NCBI GenBank assembly: GCA_964017185.1 | Contig: OZ024871.1 | Coordinates: forward strand, 56,905,226-56,969,225 | Direction of reading: 5' to 3' | DNA: 64,000 nucleotides | Source: Rugalucina vietnamica | Lineage: Eukaryota > Mollusca > Bivalvia > Lucinida > Lucinidae | Shown here: piece after piece, positions 1 through 11,800 of the stretch | Layout of the letters: every line of letters starts with the position of its first letter | How positions within the stretch are numbered: position 1 is the first letter of the stretch | Position numbers and translations under genes: made by a program | The notes under the pieces: model-generated | Told to the model about the DNA's origin: nothing | The model's input: only the letters and a program-made list of their open reading frames with translations | The model's database searches: none

Positions 1-1272
1 AATAGACTTCAAATCAAGAATGTTCCATCCCAACATAACTGAATAATTGAACTATGATCAAGAATGTAGAGAAAATGTGCTGATCTTATAGCAAAAACAA
101 ATGTGCTGGTCAGCTGCAATGTAATTGATCTACACATTTGTTTTTGCTTTTATATCCATAAAAGATTTTCAATCATTGTGTCTCAGTGTTATGTCTGGTA
201 TGTGTATATATTATTCATTCCATTTGTTGATATCATCAACGTAAACCAATGTTGTCATTTGTTAAGGATATTCATCAATCATTTAGCCATGTTTCAAAGA
301 AAATGCATTCATTGTTGTAAATTCATACTGTCTGAAATAAAGGATTCTGCTACGGGAATGTTCCTTGGAATTGTATTAGAAAATCAGGAAAGCTAAGATC
401 TTAAATTATTGTTTATTGATTAAAATAAAATATTGATTGAAAAAAGATACATACTTTTCAGTTCATTTAATTGGTTTTAACTAAGTTGATATTTGGAAAG
501 TGTGAGATTACATTTATTATCAGACTGCTTTTATGTCCAGAGACTTACAAAAAGCTGTTCTATCAGTGTTCTTCACATTTTCTTATCTTGACAATGTTGT
601 GCTAATAATTTTAGATTATCGATACACTCCAGAGTTGACTTTCTTGGAATGTTCTGGTAGCTCCTGAATTCAAAGTGCAGAATTAATGTAATGTACCTTT
701 AAAACTGTGAAGTAAATCACTTATGCTTTAAATCTATTTCAAACTGTTATATTTCAATACCTGGAAGTTACAAACAGTAGACACCCTTTTCTCTCAATTC
801 GCCTGTCATTTTTGTCATCACAGTCGTCATAATAAAATGTATAAAAAATCAGAAGTTTGTGTTTTATTTACACCCATGTTATGTTGTTTGAGCTCCACTG
901 GTCGAGTTATGTCCTTGAGCAAGTTGCATTAACTCCCCATAGTACTGGTTATTTATATCCAGGACATGGTTGCTGGGGCCCATCATGACTGAAAATTGTT
1001 GAGAATGACCAGGGATGTTGAACCACAAACTATTTCTATGGTTAAGTATAGCATATGATGTTTACTGTTGTGTGGAAAGTCAAAACATACCCTGTAGTGA
1101 TTTACAATCTTGGTCAGTTAGGCGTGACAATCTTCAAACCCCAAACACAAAAATCAGACAGCACATGAAATGAAATGACACACTTTTAGACAAGGTCATT
1201 TGTCCTGTTAAAAGTACAGAGCTGTTTGATATGAAAAGGTGTTGAAATTTCCAATAATTGTTTGAATGTCCG
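1..1272. other. AT-rich intergenic stretch, no gene recognised
   Basis: Open frames here are short and show no family motif or splice structure. A cluster of AATAAA-type signals near 425 and 830 could belong to the 3' end of a plus-strand gene lying to the left, but nothing else supports that. Confidence 0.4.
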
Positions 1273-2780
1273 TTTTTAGCTCACCTGAGCCGAAGGCTCA
1301 CAGGTGAGGTTATAGGATAGGGAGGCACCCGGCGTCCGTCCGTCAGCGTCGTCCGTCGTCCACCATTTTCAAAGATCTTCTTCTCTGAAACCGCTTGGCC
1401 AATCAAAGCCAAATTTTATGTGAAGCATCAATAGGAAGGGGAAACCAATGTGTATATAAGAAATCCAGGTCACATGACCAAGATGGCCGCCATGCCCATA
1501 TATGGTAAAAACCCTTCAAAAATCTTCTCCAGAACCAGTGGACCAATTTCAACGAAACTTGGCATGAAGCATGGATGGCTCAAGCACTACAATGTGTATA
1601 TAAATCGTGACCCTGTGATGACCTTGACCTATTTTATGGCAAGGTCAACATAGGTCGCCAATGCATTTGAATGGGGAAAAATTTTAAAATGTCATTTCAA
1701 GTGAACATCTTGCAGGAAATGGGCAGTAGGACTGAATATTGATGATTCTGAAAAACATTTGACCCCAGGGGCTCATGTGCCCCCACCCCGGGGCAATATA
1801 CCTGTACATTACCATAATATTCAAACATCATCTCTGAAACCGCTTGGCCAATCAAAGCCAAATTTTATGTGAAGCATCAATAGGAAGGGGGAACCAATGT
1901 GTATATAAGAAATCCAGGTCACATGACCAAGATGGCCACCATGCCCATATATGGTAAAAACCCTTCAAAAATCTTCTCCGGAACCGGTAGACCGATTTCA
2001 ACGAAACTTGGCATGAAGTATTGATGACTCAAGTACTACAATGTGTATATAAATCATGACCCTGTGATGACCTTGACCTATTTTACGGCAAGGTCAACAT
2101 AGGTCGCCAATGCATTTGAATGGGGAAAACTTTTGAAATGTCATTTAAAGTGAAAGTCTTGCAGGAAATGCACAGTAGGACTGAATATTAATGATTCTGA
2201 AAAAGATTGGTCCCCAGGAGCTCATATGCCCCCACCCTGTGGCAGTATACATGTTTATTTCCATAATATTCAAACATCTTCTCCTCTGAAACCACTTGGC
2301 CAATCAAAGCCAAATTTTATGTGAAGCATCTATAGGATGGGGTAACCAATGTATATATAAATAATCCAGGTCACATGACCAAGATGGCTGCCATGCCCAT
2401 ATATGGTAAAGACCCTTTAAAAATCTTCTCCTCCGGAACTGGTGGACTGATTTCAAAGAAACTTAGCATGAAGCATTGATGGCTAAAGTACTACAATGTG
2501 TATATAAATCATGACCCTGAGGTGACCTTTACCTATTTGACGACAAGGTCAACATATGTTGCCAATGCATTTGAATGGGGAAAACTGTTAACGTCATTTA
2601 AAGGGAATAAATAAAATAGAAATTGGCAAATAGACAGAATATTGATTATTCTGAAAACAAATGGCCCAAGGGCTTCATCTGCCCCTGCAGTGGGGCTAAA
2701 TACCATAATATTCAAACATGTTTATTGGCATATGTAGCAGATCTCAGGTGAGCGTTTACAGGACCATTGGTCCTCTGGTT
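1273..2780 (-). mobile_element. Pearl-like (HINE-type Helentron) element A
   Basis: In minus orientation the element starts at AACCAGAGGACCAATGG and ends with a hairpin built on GGCTCAGGTGAGCTAAAAA. The same two ends bound 19746-24170 and 32861-38275. The interior holds three diverged direct repeats of about 450 to 500 bp (marked by a TTGGCCAATCAAAGCC block and a GACCTTGACC block). An ACGG-type tail lies next to the hairpin (reads GTCCGTCCGTC near 1335). This architecture matches the bivalve pearl elements, which are considered non-autonomous Helentron relatives. There is no coding capacity. Family assignment is by architecture, not by database match. Confidence 0.75.
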
Positions 2781-3181
2781 ATTTTTTTCATTCACACTTT
2801 TTAGAATAATTCTACATTATAAATGATCTTTTTCTAATTGCTTGCATCTTTACTCTTCAGTTTATAATGATGTTCTGTTGTTTTTTTACATATAAAATAT
2901 TGATTAGTTCATTTTGACTTATTTTTCCTTTTCACTTGACATGCCAATAGTGCACTTGAAAGCGGTGTCAATAGTACCAAAATAGATATAATCATGGTCC
3001 AAAACAGTGACAATAAAGTTTGAATGATTTGATTTGATGCTTTACGTCCCAGTCAAGAGCAATGGTCATGTCGGGATGTTACCTCCATTTTATGGGGCTT
3101 TTTCCCAACATTAGGATGTAATGACACTCAATATAATCACCCAACTAAGCCAATAAGGCTTATATGTATGGATGGTGACAA
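2781..3181. other. Intergenic, degenerate repeat
   Basis: AT-rich. A phrase around TTTACGTCCCAGTCAAG at 3041 recurs at 3950 (AACGTCCCAGTCAAC) and 8650, so a further old dispersed repeat family is present but its ends cannot be set. Confidence 0.35.
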
Positions 3182-3322
3182 CAATGTTCAAAATTACATA
3201 ACATTTTTGGGTCATGAGATCAAATGTACTAACTTAGAAGGTCACCCCATCATGGTGTGACCCCGAGTTAAGTACATTTGATCTCATGACCCAAAAATGT
3301 TATGTAATTTTGAAAATTGTTG
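3182..3322. repeat. Palindromic fold-back element
   Basis: Two arms of about 60 bp are reverse complements of one another. The outer arms include ATTACATAACATTTTTGGGT and its complement; the loop is near 3245. No target duplication is obvious. Probably a fold-back MITE. Confidence 0.7.
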
Positions 3323-3388
3323 CCCCAGTCTGACCAGCATTGTATATAATCAGGTTTTACTATAAAAACCTATCTATTAATAATGGGC

Positions 3389-3626
3389 GGCCCCCGTGGC
3401 CGAGCGGTTAAGAGCGTTGTTTCTTAATCACTCGATCATCTCACCGCTGTGTCTGGTGTGGGTTCGAGCCCTGCTCTGGCCACGTGAGACAAGCCAAGTT
3501 CTGCTTGCGGGTGTGTCAGGTGTTTTTTCTCGGGGTCCTCCCATTTTCGCCCCACCTACTGATTGGCCCCTCTCATATGAGCTGAAATAATCTTGAAAGG
3601 GACGTAAACAGAATTTAAAAAAAAAA
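3389..3626 (+). mobile_element. tRNA-derived SINE with 14-bp target duplication
   Basis: The body begins with a tRNA-Leu/Ser-like head: an A box reads GTGGCCGAGCGGTTAAG and a B box reads GGTTCGAGCCC at about 3470. A non-tRNA body and an A-rich tail follow. A perfect direct repeat, TATTAATAATGGGC, flanks it at 3375-3388 and 3627-3640, showing target-primed insertion. It is a SINE rather than a tRNA gene because no acceptor stem closes and the body continues past the B box. Confidence 0.9.
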
Positions 3627-3640
3627 TATTAATAATGGGC

Positions 3641-4559
3641 TGTTTTGAAGAAGAAAGCCTCAATCTACAGGATCAGCTTGGCAATAATAAATAAAACACA
3701 GACTTCTCAGTTAATGGTTTAATAGAAAAGATGAAACAAAATGGTAAAATTTCATAGGTCATAATAGAATCTATAAAAAGAAAAAGCTAACAAACTCTTG
3801 CACTATCTACTAAGACTCAACTGATAAATGTTCCGGAAGATGAGCTCTTTATCTGACAGAAAACTCCCTTATCTCATTTTCATCTCCTTTCAAAAGGAAA
3901 ATAGCAAATTTGCAAAACAACAACCGGTTTAATTTGTTTGTATTGAGGCTTAACGTCCCAGTCAACAATTATTCAGTCATGGCGGAACAGAAAAACAACC
4001 TGTTTAAGTGTCTTTTTCCAAAATGCTTACTTTCCTCATTTTTCTTAGAGCATTTACCTTTAAGAACATGAAGCCATTTGGCCACAAGGTGAGAAAACTT
4101 ATCTTCAGGGATCTCAGAATTAAATACCAAAATACCTGCTTATGCAGTATTAAAAGTAAAGACCAATTTTGAAACTCTGCTGGCGCTTTTACTTTTTAGA
4201 ATTGGTGTTTCCCTGTTGCAAACAAGTTTCAATCATCATGTGACTCTACCCTTTGTTGTAATAAATAACATAAATCTAAGATCTACAAAACCACTGTATG
4301 AACAATCAAATTCAGGCATGTTTCATACCCGTCAAAGAGTTGAAGAATTTTTTGAGTTTGATATGAAAGTTGCATTTACAATGTTTCACGCCACTAACTT
4401 CAACACAGAACAGCATGTCCTTCAGCTCAGTAAGGATTCACTTGACCAAATGTGTCAGTTTCAATAAGTGCTTCATGATGAAACTGTGTGATATCCAATC
4501 AGTCAATGATTACTAAACAGCAAAAAGTGACTACAGGATCAGACAGAAAGTTCATAATT
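3641..4559. other. Intergenic stretch, no gene recognised
   Basis: No convincing exon or element ends seen. The frame at 4216-4467 has no recognisable motif and no splice signals that extend it. Confidence 0.35.
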
Positions 4560-4793
4560 GAGCCGCCTCATGGGAAAACCAACAATCTGCATATGCGAAA
4601 ACAAAGACGCAGATCAGCTTCGCGGTAACCGCGAAGCTGATCAGCGCCTTTGTTTTTGCTACTCGGAGAGTACAATTCCTCTTCTACTTAAATCCGAAAT
4701 TTCAAGCTTCTAGCCAGCTTCTGTGCTTGTACAGGCCGGTTTGTGTCGAACCTGTTCGGGAACCACATTGTTGGTTTTCCCACGAGGCGGCTC
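4560..4793 (+). mobile_element. GAGCC palindromic MITE, copy 1
   Basis: About 234 bp with terminal inverted repeats GAGCCGCCTCATGGGAAAAC and its near-complement, plus an internal perfect palindrome CAGCTTCGCGGTAACCGCG. It is flanked by AATT on both sides (4-bp target duplication). Ten copies lie in this window. The 4-bp duplication fits few DNA-transposon groups (Sola1-like, for example); the superfamily is unproven. Confidence 0.85.
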
Positions 4794-4797
4794 AATT

Positions 4798-5250
4798 ATA
4801 TTGCCAGTTGTTTCATGTTAAAATGCTCTATTCTGCTGATCTATGATAATTTTGTTAGATTCTTCTAAAATTCAATATGCTATCCATAGGCGTACCTCCC
4901 ATTACGCACAGTAGGCATTGCGTAATGTAAAAAGTTAAAAGTAGCTACATTTACGGTGGTTTTTATCATTTTTCAATATAAATTTAGCCTTTTTTGCCCT
5001 TGGTGCGTATAAATTAAAATTTTCTGGTTACGCCTATGCTATCACCACTGTCTAATACATAGGATTTCAGCTACACACTACAATAAATCAAGCCCTGCCT
5101 GATGCATCTTTGCTGAGTATGATGAATCAGAAATGCCCACAAATTATTACACGCCAGCTGTTACACGCAAACATTAAGATCAGGCTAGTGAAGGCTAACT
5201 TAAGATATGTCTTGGGTTGTTACCGGGTTTGGCTTGCAGGAGACATAATT
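4798..5250. other. Probable distal MICU1 3' flank
   Basis: No reading frame of note. A TTACGCA-type motif at 4890-4930 and 5025-5040 is inverted and may bound another small repeat. Confidence 0.3.
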
Positions 5251-5486
5251 GAGCCCCCTCATGAGAACACCAATAATGTGGTTTTGAACAGGTCCAACAC
5301 AAACCGGCTGTACAGCTCAGAAGACAGCTAGAAGCATGAAATTTCCAATTTCTGAAGAAGAGGGATTGTCCTTTCTGAGATCTGAAGCAAAAACAAAGGT
5401 GCTGATCAGCTTCACAGTTACTGGGAAGTGGATCTGCGCCTTTGGTTTCGCATATGCAGATTGTTGGTTTTCTCATGAGGCGGCTC
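5251..5486 (-). mobile_element. GAGCC palindromic MITE, copy 2 (in probable MICU1 3' UTR)
   Basis: Same family as 4560-4793 but in inverse orientation. It ends only 37 bp beyond the MICU1 stop codon, so it most likely lies in the 3' UTR. The two flanks (AATT and ATAT) do not match exactly, which suggests later mutation. Confidence 0.85.
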
Positions 5487-5522
5487 ATATACAATAATTT
5501 CTATAAAACTTAAATTATATGA

Positions 5523-5674
5523 CTACTCGAAGATTGCTTTAGTCTGGTGTTTAGTACATGTCCATACAGAGTTAATAAGTTTAGCAAATCCGGTATCTTT
5601 AGGTCTCTCTAGCCCTCTCATCAGTCGACGTTTCATCACAGATACAAACTCCTTGTTACTTAACTGACCATCCT
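5523..5674 (-). CDS. MICU1: MICU1 coding exon 11 and stop
   Basis: Acceptor TTTGCTGTTTCAG. It completes the loop [12 protein letters not shown], then [19 protein letters not shown], nearly identical to human MICU1, ending [14 protein letters not shown] and TAG. Confidence 0.97.
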
Positions 5675-5850
5675 CTGAAACAGCAAATAGGTACAGGTTG
5701 ATGGGCAGATAGGAAAAGTTGTCTTTAGTTGCTTTTTTCTTGTTTGTCTGAACTGCCCTTCTGCCCTTTTTCAATTGCATTATACTTTGGGTGACCTAGT
5801 TCAGAATATGGAAAAATATTCAACCAATGTCAGTAGTTAACATGAACTAC

Positions 5851-5895
<45 letters not shown>

Positions 5896-8800
5896 TTTTT
5901 TTTTTTAAATAATCCTGAGAATTGCAAAATACCCAAGTATTTCATAATAGTCACTAGGGATGTCATTCGGTGTCAGATTTAGGGTTCGGACGTTCGGAAA
6001 CAAACATCCGGAAGGTTCGAACATTCACATTTTTTTGGATCAGGTCATAATATTGCATATACATTTACATGTATGTTAATCGAGTGTTCCCTTGAATGAA
6101 CATTCATACTCAAGAGTTTCTGAGCTGGGCGTTGTTTCCGTTGATATGACGCAGAAACGAAACGAAATCCCATGTAATTTATGAAACTGCAACGGAACGT
6201 TTACAGAGTTCCCATTTTGTCGAATGGCGCGTCAGCAAAGAAATTTAATTAAGTCACATTATACATGTAGAAAAAATATGGTCTTCTGTATTTGTTTCTT
6301 CTTTGCATAAACGGGTCAGCTTAAGAAACCGCATATTTGATTTGTCAAATTAAGATCATAGGAAGCATACTTGTTTCGTTTAATCCCAAAACATATCTGT
6401 TAATCATCAGTGATCTTACATGTTGTTTTGTTGGGCAACGGTCTGTATAATTATGATCAATTATTATTTTTAAAACTTGATAAGTGTGAATCCTATCGTT
6501 TTCAAAAGGAAACAAAAGAGGCCAATTATCATCTTTAATCCTTTCTTTGTTTAGCGTCGCTTCCCCTTGACCTGTATTGTCCCGTTAATCAGTTACCTTA
6601 TTGACCTTTGACACTACATGTTTAGCAATTCGTATTAAATACCATGTTTCATATTCTGCTAAGTAGATATTGTGTATTTTTGTGATATATTAATAGAAAT
6701 TTAACTTAATATTGGACACATTGATTTTTAGCGAACGTCCGGATACTGAAATTTGGATCCGAACTTCGGTATGGGATCCGAAGTCCGAACGTTGGGACTC
6801 CGGTTGACATCCCTAATAGTCACAAAGGCTCTGATTTAAACTTTCTGACTAAGTGCAATTAAAATATGAGCCGCTGTTTTAGAAATCCTGACATGTATAG
6901 GCCAAAATTTAATGGGCTTTGTCTTGGCAACATGTGAAGCTGTTACACTTACCATTTTCATCAAACAAAGTGAAGACAATATTAACAACATGGTCTGTCA
7001 GATCTACATGAGCAACAGTCTTAGCCACATGCTTCAGAGTTTCTGTAAATAGAACATATACATCATTAAAAATGTATTGAAATCACAAGTCCTTGCAAGC
7101 ATTAAGCGATGGCGCTTATTTTCAAAAGCAAGTTCTATTCCATGCGCAAGATACCACCCACCTTTCAATAGAACATTTCATTTCTGAACATTAGTTTGTC
7201 TGCAATACAAACCATAACACTTTACATTAATTTTCATTTTCTTTACTTTCATCTTATCATCAGGTCTTATAGGCACCGCTGTGGGCGTTTTGTGGTCAAA
7301 TGTGGTGGAGGAAATAGGAAAATGGGCGCCCACTACCCTGTCATATGCCTTGACCTGGATTTGAAACTAGACAAAAGAGGTGAAAAGTGAGTGCATTATC
7401 CAGTACGCTATCCAGTCTCCAAGCTGAGCTGCCCCATAAACTGGGTAACAGTATCTTGATTAAAGCTATATCCTTACCTGGGTCTATAGACACCCCAGCA
7501 AGATGAAAGAAACTCAGAGCTTTATCAAAATCAGTTATGTTCTGTTCCTTACCTGGGTCTATAGACACACCAGCAAGATGATAGAAGCTCAGAGCCGTAT
7601 CAACATCAGTTATGTTCTGTAGAAAACTCCAGAAGTTCTCATATTCTTCAAAAGATACACCCTGTGGATAGTATAGAATGAAAGCAATTACAGACTGCAA
7701 ATGCTACATCTACTTGAACCAGAAAATTTCCAACATCTTTAAGCTTTCATCGAGGTTTCTTCATAAGGTGCTTATAATTACTGTTAGAAAAGAAACATTT
7801 TATCTTCAGTTAAGTTGGGTAAATCAGTCCTGCACAATCTCAAATGAAGTGCTCTAAGAGCTAATCTGTATCTAGTTTGCAGTTTCAACAGCAAATCATT
7901 TATTTGTTATTTTGAGTCATTTCCTGGTCGAAAATCTTGTGGACAGATGATTAATCAGGCTCATATATTACATGATTTGCAATTTATATATATTATGTGG
8001 CAAGCCTGTGTAGTGATTCATTACTATGAAATGACTACAAACTACATGTTTTACTTACTTTTGCATTTTCATCATTCTTGAATGTCCGTTTCACCCTACG
8101 CTGCATTAGTGCTTTCTTTTTATCCGGGAATCCTGCGTAGGTCAACAATAATGCACAGAAATCTCGCTCAGATATTCTGCCATCTTCTGGTTCATACCGA
8201 TTGAACTAAAATAAAATAAAATAAATTATTCCGAGAATAAGCACTTTCTTGGTACAATGTATTCAGATGAGAAGCAATCTCACACTTTCATTAGTCGAAC
8301 AAAACAAAGACATAGATGAGATGAGCCGCAACATGAGAAAACCTGGTCTTCCGGGTTTCTGACCTGGTCTGATGCAAACCGGTCTGTGCAGTTACAGATG
8401 ATCGCTAGATGCTTGAAATTTCGGATTTACAAAGTAGAGGAATTGTACTATCCGGGTAGCGAAAACAAAGGCGATGATCAGCTGTGCATTTACTGCACAG
8501 CTGATCTGCGCTTTTGTTTTCGCATATGCAAAAATCTGGTTTCCTCATGATGCGGCTCAGATAGTAAACACACGAAGTGACAAATTGATTAAGTTCTATT
8601 GTGAGAAAATATTCACAAGATGGTTCATTCCAGTCTGTTTGTCTGATTAAAGTTTTACATCCCAGTCACCAATTTTTCAGCTGATTGGGGTGTGCCACTA
8701 TTTCCTAAGCACTTGATGCAGGAGATAAAATGTCTTGCAGAAACTCAGTAAGGGATGCTAGGACCTCTCAATCTAGAGTGTGATGCTGTACCACATTTAT

Positions 8801-11800
8801 ACTTCCCTAGTTTCATTCAGAAACTATTTGTTTTATGAAGTCTAAATGTAATGAGCCGCATCGTGAGAAAATAGGATTTTTGCCTATGTGAAAACAAAGG
8901 CGCAGATCAGCGCCTTTGTTTTCGCTACTTGGATAGTACAATTTCTCTTCTTCTTATATCCGAAATTTCAAGCTTCTAGCCTGCTTCTGTGACTGTACAG
9001 GTCCGTTTGTGTCAGACCTGGTCGGAAACCCTTAAGACCGGTTTTCTGGTATTTTTTAATGAGGTCTAAATGTAATCATTATATTACCTCTAGCTTGAGT
9101 ATTTCCTTCTGCAGCTCGTGTTGGAACTTGATAAATTCTTGAGCTGTGAGTTTCTTGTTACCATCAGCACCAAAGAAGTAGGTCTGTAGTGCCGAACTGA
9201 CCTCTCCTACCACGTTACCTGTCACAGCATGGTCTCTGTGCCGCTTACCTACACTGGTCTGACTCCGCAGGATGTTACGTACCTATATACAATGGAATAA
9301 CTTGTAAATATTGGGCAGTATAAGATTCTTGCACATTATCTAAGGTATTCCTAGTTTTGGCCAGGGTCAGAACTTTCTGTCTTATCCTAGTAAGTTCTCT
9401 AACCCTGTGGGCATGAGTTTCTGTTTAACATTAGTTGAATATGATGTCATATGACTAAAAATTATGTATTTTACTGCAATTACACAGAAAGGTCACAGAG
9501 CTTATATACCCAATCTTGAGGGTAGGGATGATGGCATTATGTTATCAAACATGGTGCGGGAAACCAGAGAACCCTGAGAAAACCACCCACCTTGGATGGG
9601 CAACCACTACCCTGTCACATGCCTTGACCTGGAGTTTGACTTGGACTGCAGAGGTGACAAGCGAGTGTTATCCACTACATAATTTGATTGTAACGACGAA
9701 AGACCCCAAAAACATCCATATTTTGATCTCAAAACGGTGGAAATAAAAGAGCTTTCAATGTGTAAATCAAGCATTAAAAGATTTATTTTACTTCAGAACC
9801 ACTTTGTTCAGGCTCGTAAAAGATGTATAATGCAATAACGTCTTTTCCTTGGCTAAAACTTCAATCCAGACCTACCCTTCCAAATTCTTTATTGTCCACC
9901 TCACCGTCCCCATTGATATCAAACATCTGAAAGGCTATCTCAAAGTTCCTCGGCGGGGCTGAAATCACAAATATAACATACATCACATACTGCAAATACA
10001 CTCACATCATAGTGACTCAGACCAATAACTTTGTGTCTTGTAATACAAGGGCATAAAATTGACTATAACAGAATTATATCAAATTAAATGTAAATACACT
10101 TGAACTTTCATGTATTACATTGTGAGAAACAAAAAGTCTTATCCACATGCTCCAAGCTTCTTAAAGATGTTCATTGTTGTTAATACTTACTGGACAGTAC
10201 AGTGAGTAGAAATATGTAATCTGAGAAAGAAATGAGTCCACACTCGCCCAATTTGTTGAAGATGTTGTTAATACTTACTGGACAGTACAGTGAGTAGAAA
10301 TATGTAATCGGAGAAAGAAATGAGTCCACACTCGCCAAGCTTGTTGAAGATGTTGTTAATACTTACTGGACAATACAGTGAGTAGGAATATGTAATCTGA
10401 GAAAGAAATGAGTCCACACTCGCCCAGCTTGTTGAAGATGTTGTTAATACTTACTGGACAATACAGTGAGTAGGAATATGTAATCTGAGAAAGAAATGAG
10501 TCCACACTCGCCCAGTTTGTTGAAGATGTTGTTAGTACTTACTGGACAATACAGTGAGTAGGAATATGTAATCTGAGAAAGAAATGAGTCCACACTCGCC
10601 CAGCTTGTTGAAGATGTTAATACTTACTGGACAATACAGTGAGTAGGAATATGTAATCTGAGAAAAAAATGAGTCCACACTCACCCAGCTTGTTGAAGAT
10701 GTTGTTAATACTTACTGGACAATACAGTGAGTAGGAATATATAATCTGAGAAAGAAAGGAGTCCACACTCGCCCAGTTTGTTGAAGATGTTGTTAATACT
10801 TACTGTACAGTACAGTGAGTAGGAATATGTAATCTGAGAAAGAAATGAGTCCACACTCGCCCAGTTTGTTGAAGATGTTGTTAATACTTACTAGACAATA
10901 CAGTGAGTAGGAATATGTAATCTGAGAAAGAAATGAGTCCACACTCGCCCAGTTTGTTGAAGATGTTGTTAATACTTACTAGACAATACAGTGAGTAGGA
11001 ATATGTAATCTGGGAAAGAAATGAGTCCACACTCGCCCAGCTTGTTGAAGATGTTGTTAAATATGTAATCTGAGAAAGAAATGAGTCCACACTCGCCCAG
11101 CTTGTTGAAGATGTTGTTAATACTTACTAGAGAATACAGTGAGTAGGAATATGTAATCTGAGAAAGAAATGAGTCCACACTCGCCCAGTTTGTTGAAGAT
11201 GTTGTTAATACTTACTGGACAGTACAGTGAGTAGAAATATGTAATCGGAGAAAGAAATGAGTCCACACTCGCCCAGCTTGTTGAAGATGTTGTTAATACT
11301 TACTGGACAGTACAGTGAGTAGAAATATGTAATCTGAGAATGAAACTAGAAATTGGCTGCAAGCAAGGCTTTCAGTATACCCCCTGCAAAATTATCTGAA
11401 GCTGGCCAATAACTTCCTAAGTCAAACACACAGAAAATTTGTCAAAGATATCTTTTTAGTATTATAATTCTTCATGTACATCCTCAGTATGCCAGTCACA
11501 TCTATAAGATATTAAAAGAATGTATTGAAAGCTTGATGTTGATTTCACTGTATGCACTATGATCATTGTTGTTTATCATGAGAAATGGTAAAAAATTGGC
11601 TAAGTTAAAGAAAAGCTGAAAATTTGTCAAAAATTATTTTTTCAGCATGAAAATTATTCATGCACATCTAAAATATATCTGGAACAAATCTACAAAAAAT
11701 TTAAAAGAAACACTGAAAGCCCTATGAGGAGTTGATTTCACAAAGTATGCACCACCAACCATTATTGTATATAAGAAATAGTCAAGAAATGGCTATGTTG

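Noticed and set aside
103-396. 97-codon ORF near the left edge
   Set aside because: Opens on GTG, has a low-complexity hydrophobic/cysteine composition typical of AT-rich DNA, and no splice context.
3389-3480. tRNA gene (Leu/Ser type)
   Set aside because: A and B boxes are present, but the acceptor stem does not close, a non-tRNA body and A tail follow, and a 14-bp target duplication flanks the whole: it is a SINE.
10881-11178. ORFs repeating DSFLSQITY and LGECGLISF
   Set aside because: Alternate frames through the 88-bp array; not a free-standing gene.
10185-11345. CRISPR-like array of direct repeats
   Set aside because: Units are continuous 88-bp tandem copies without unique spacers, contain coding sequence of MICU1 exon 5 and a splice donor, and lie in a spliced eukaryotic gene.
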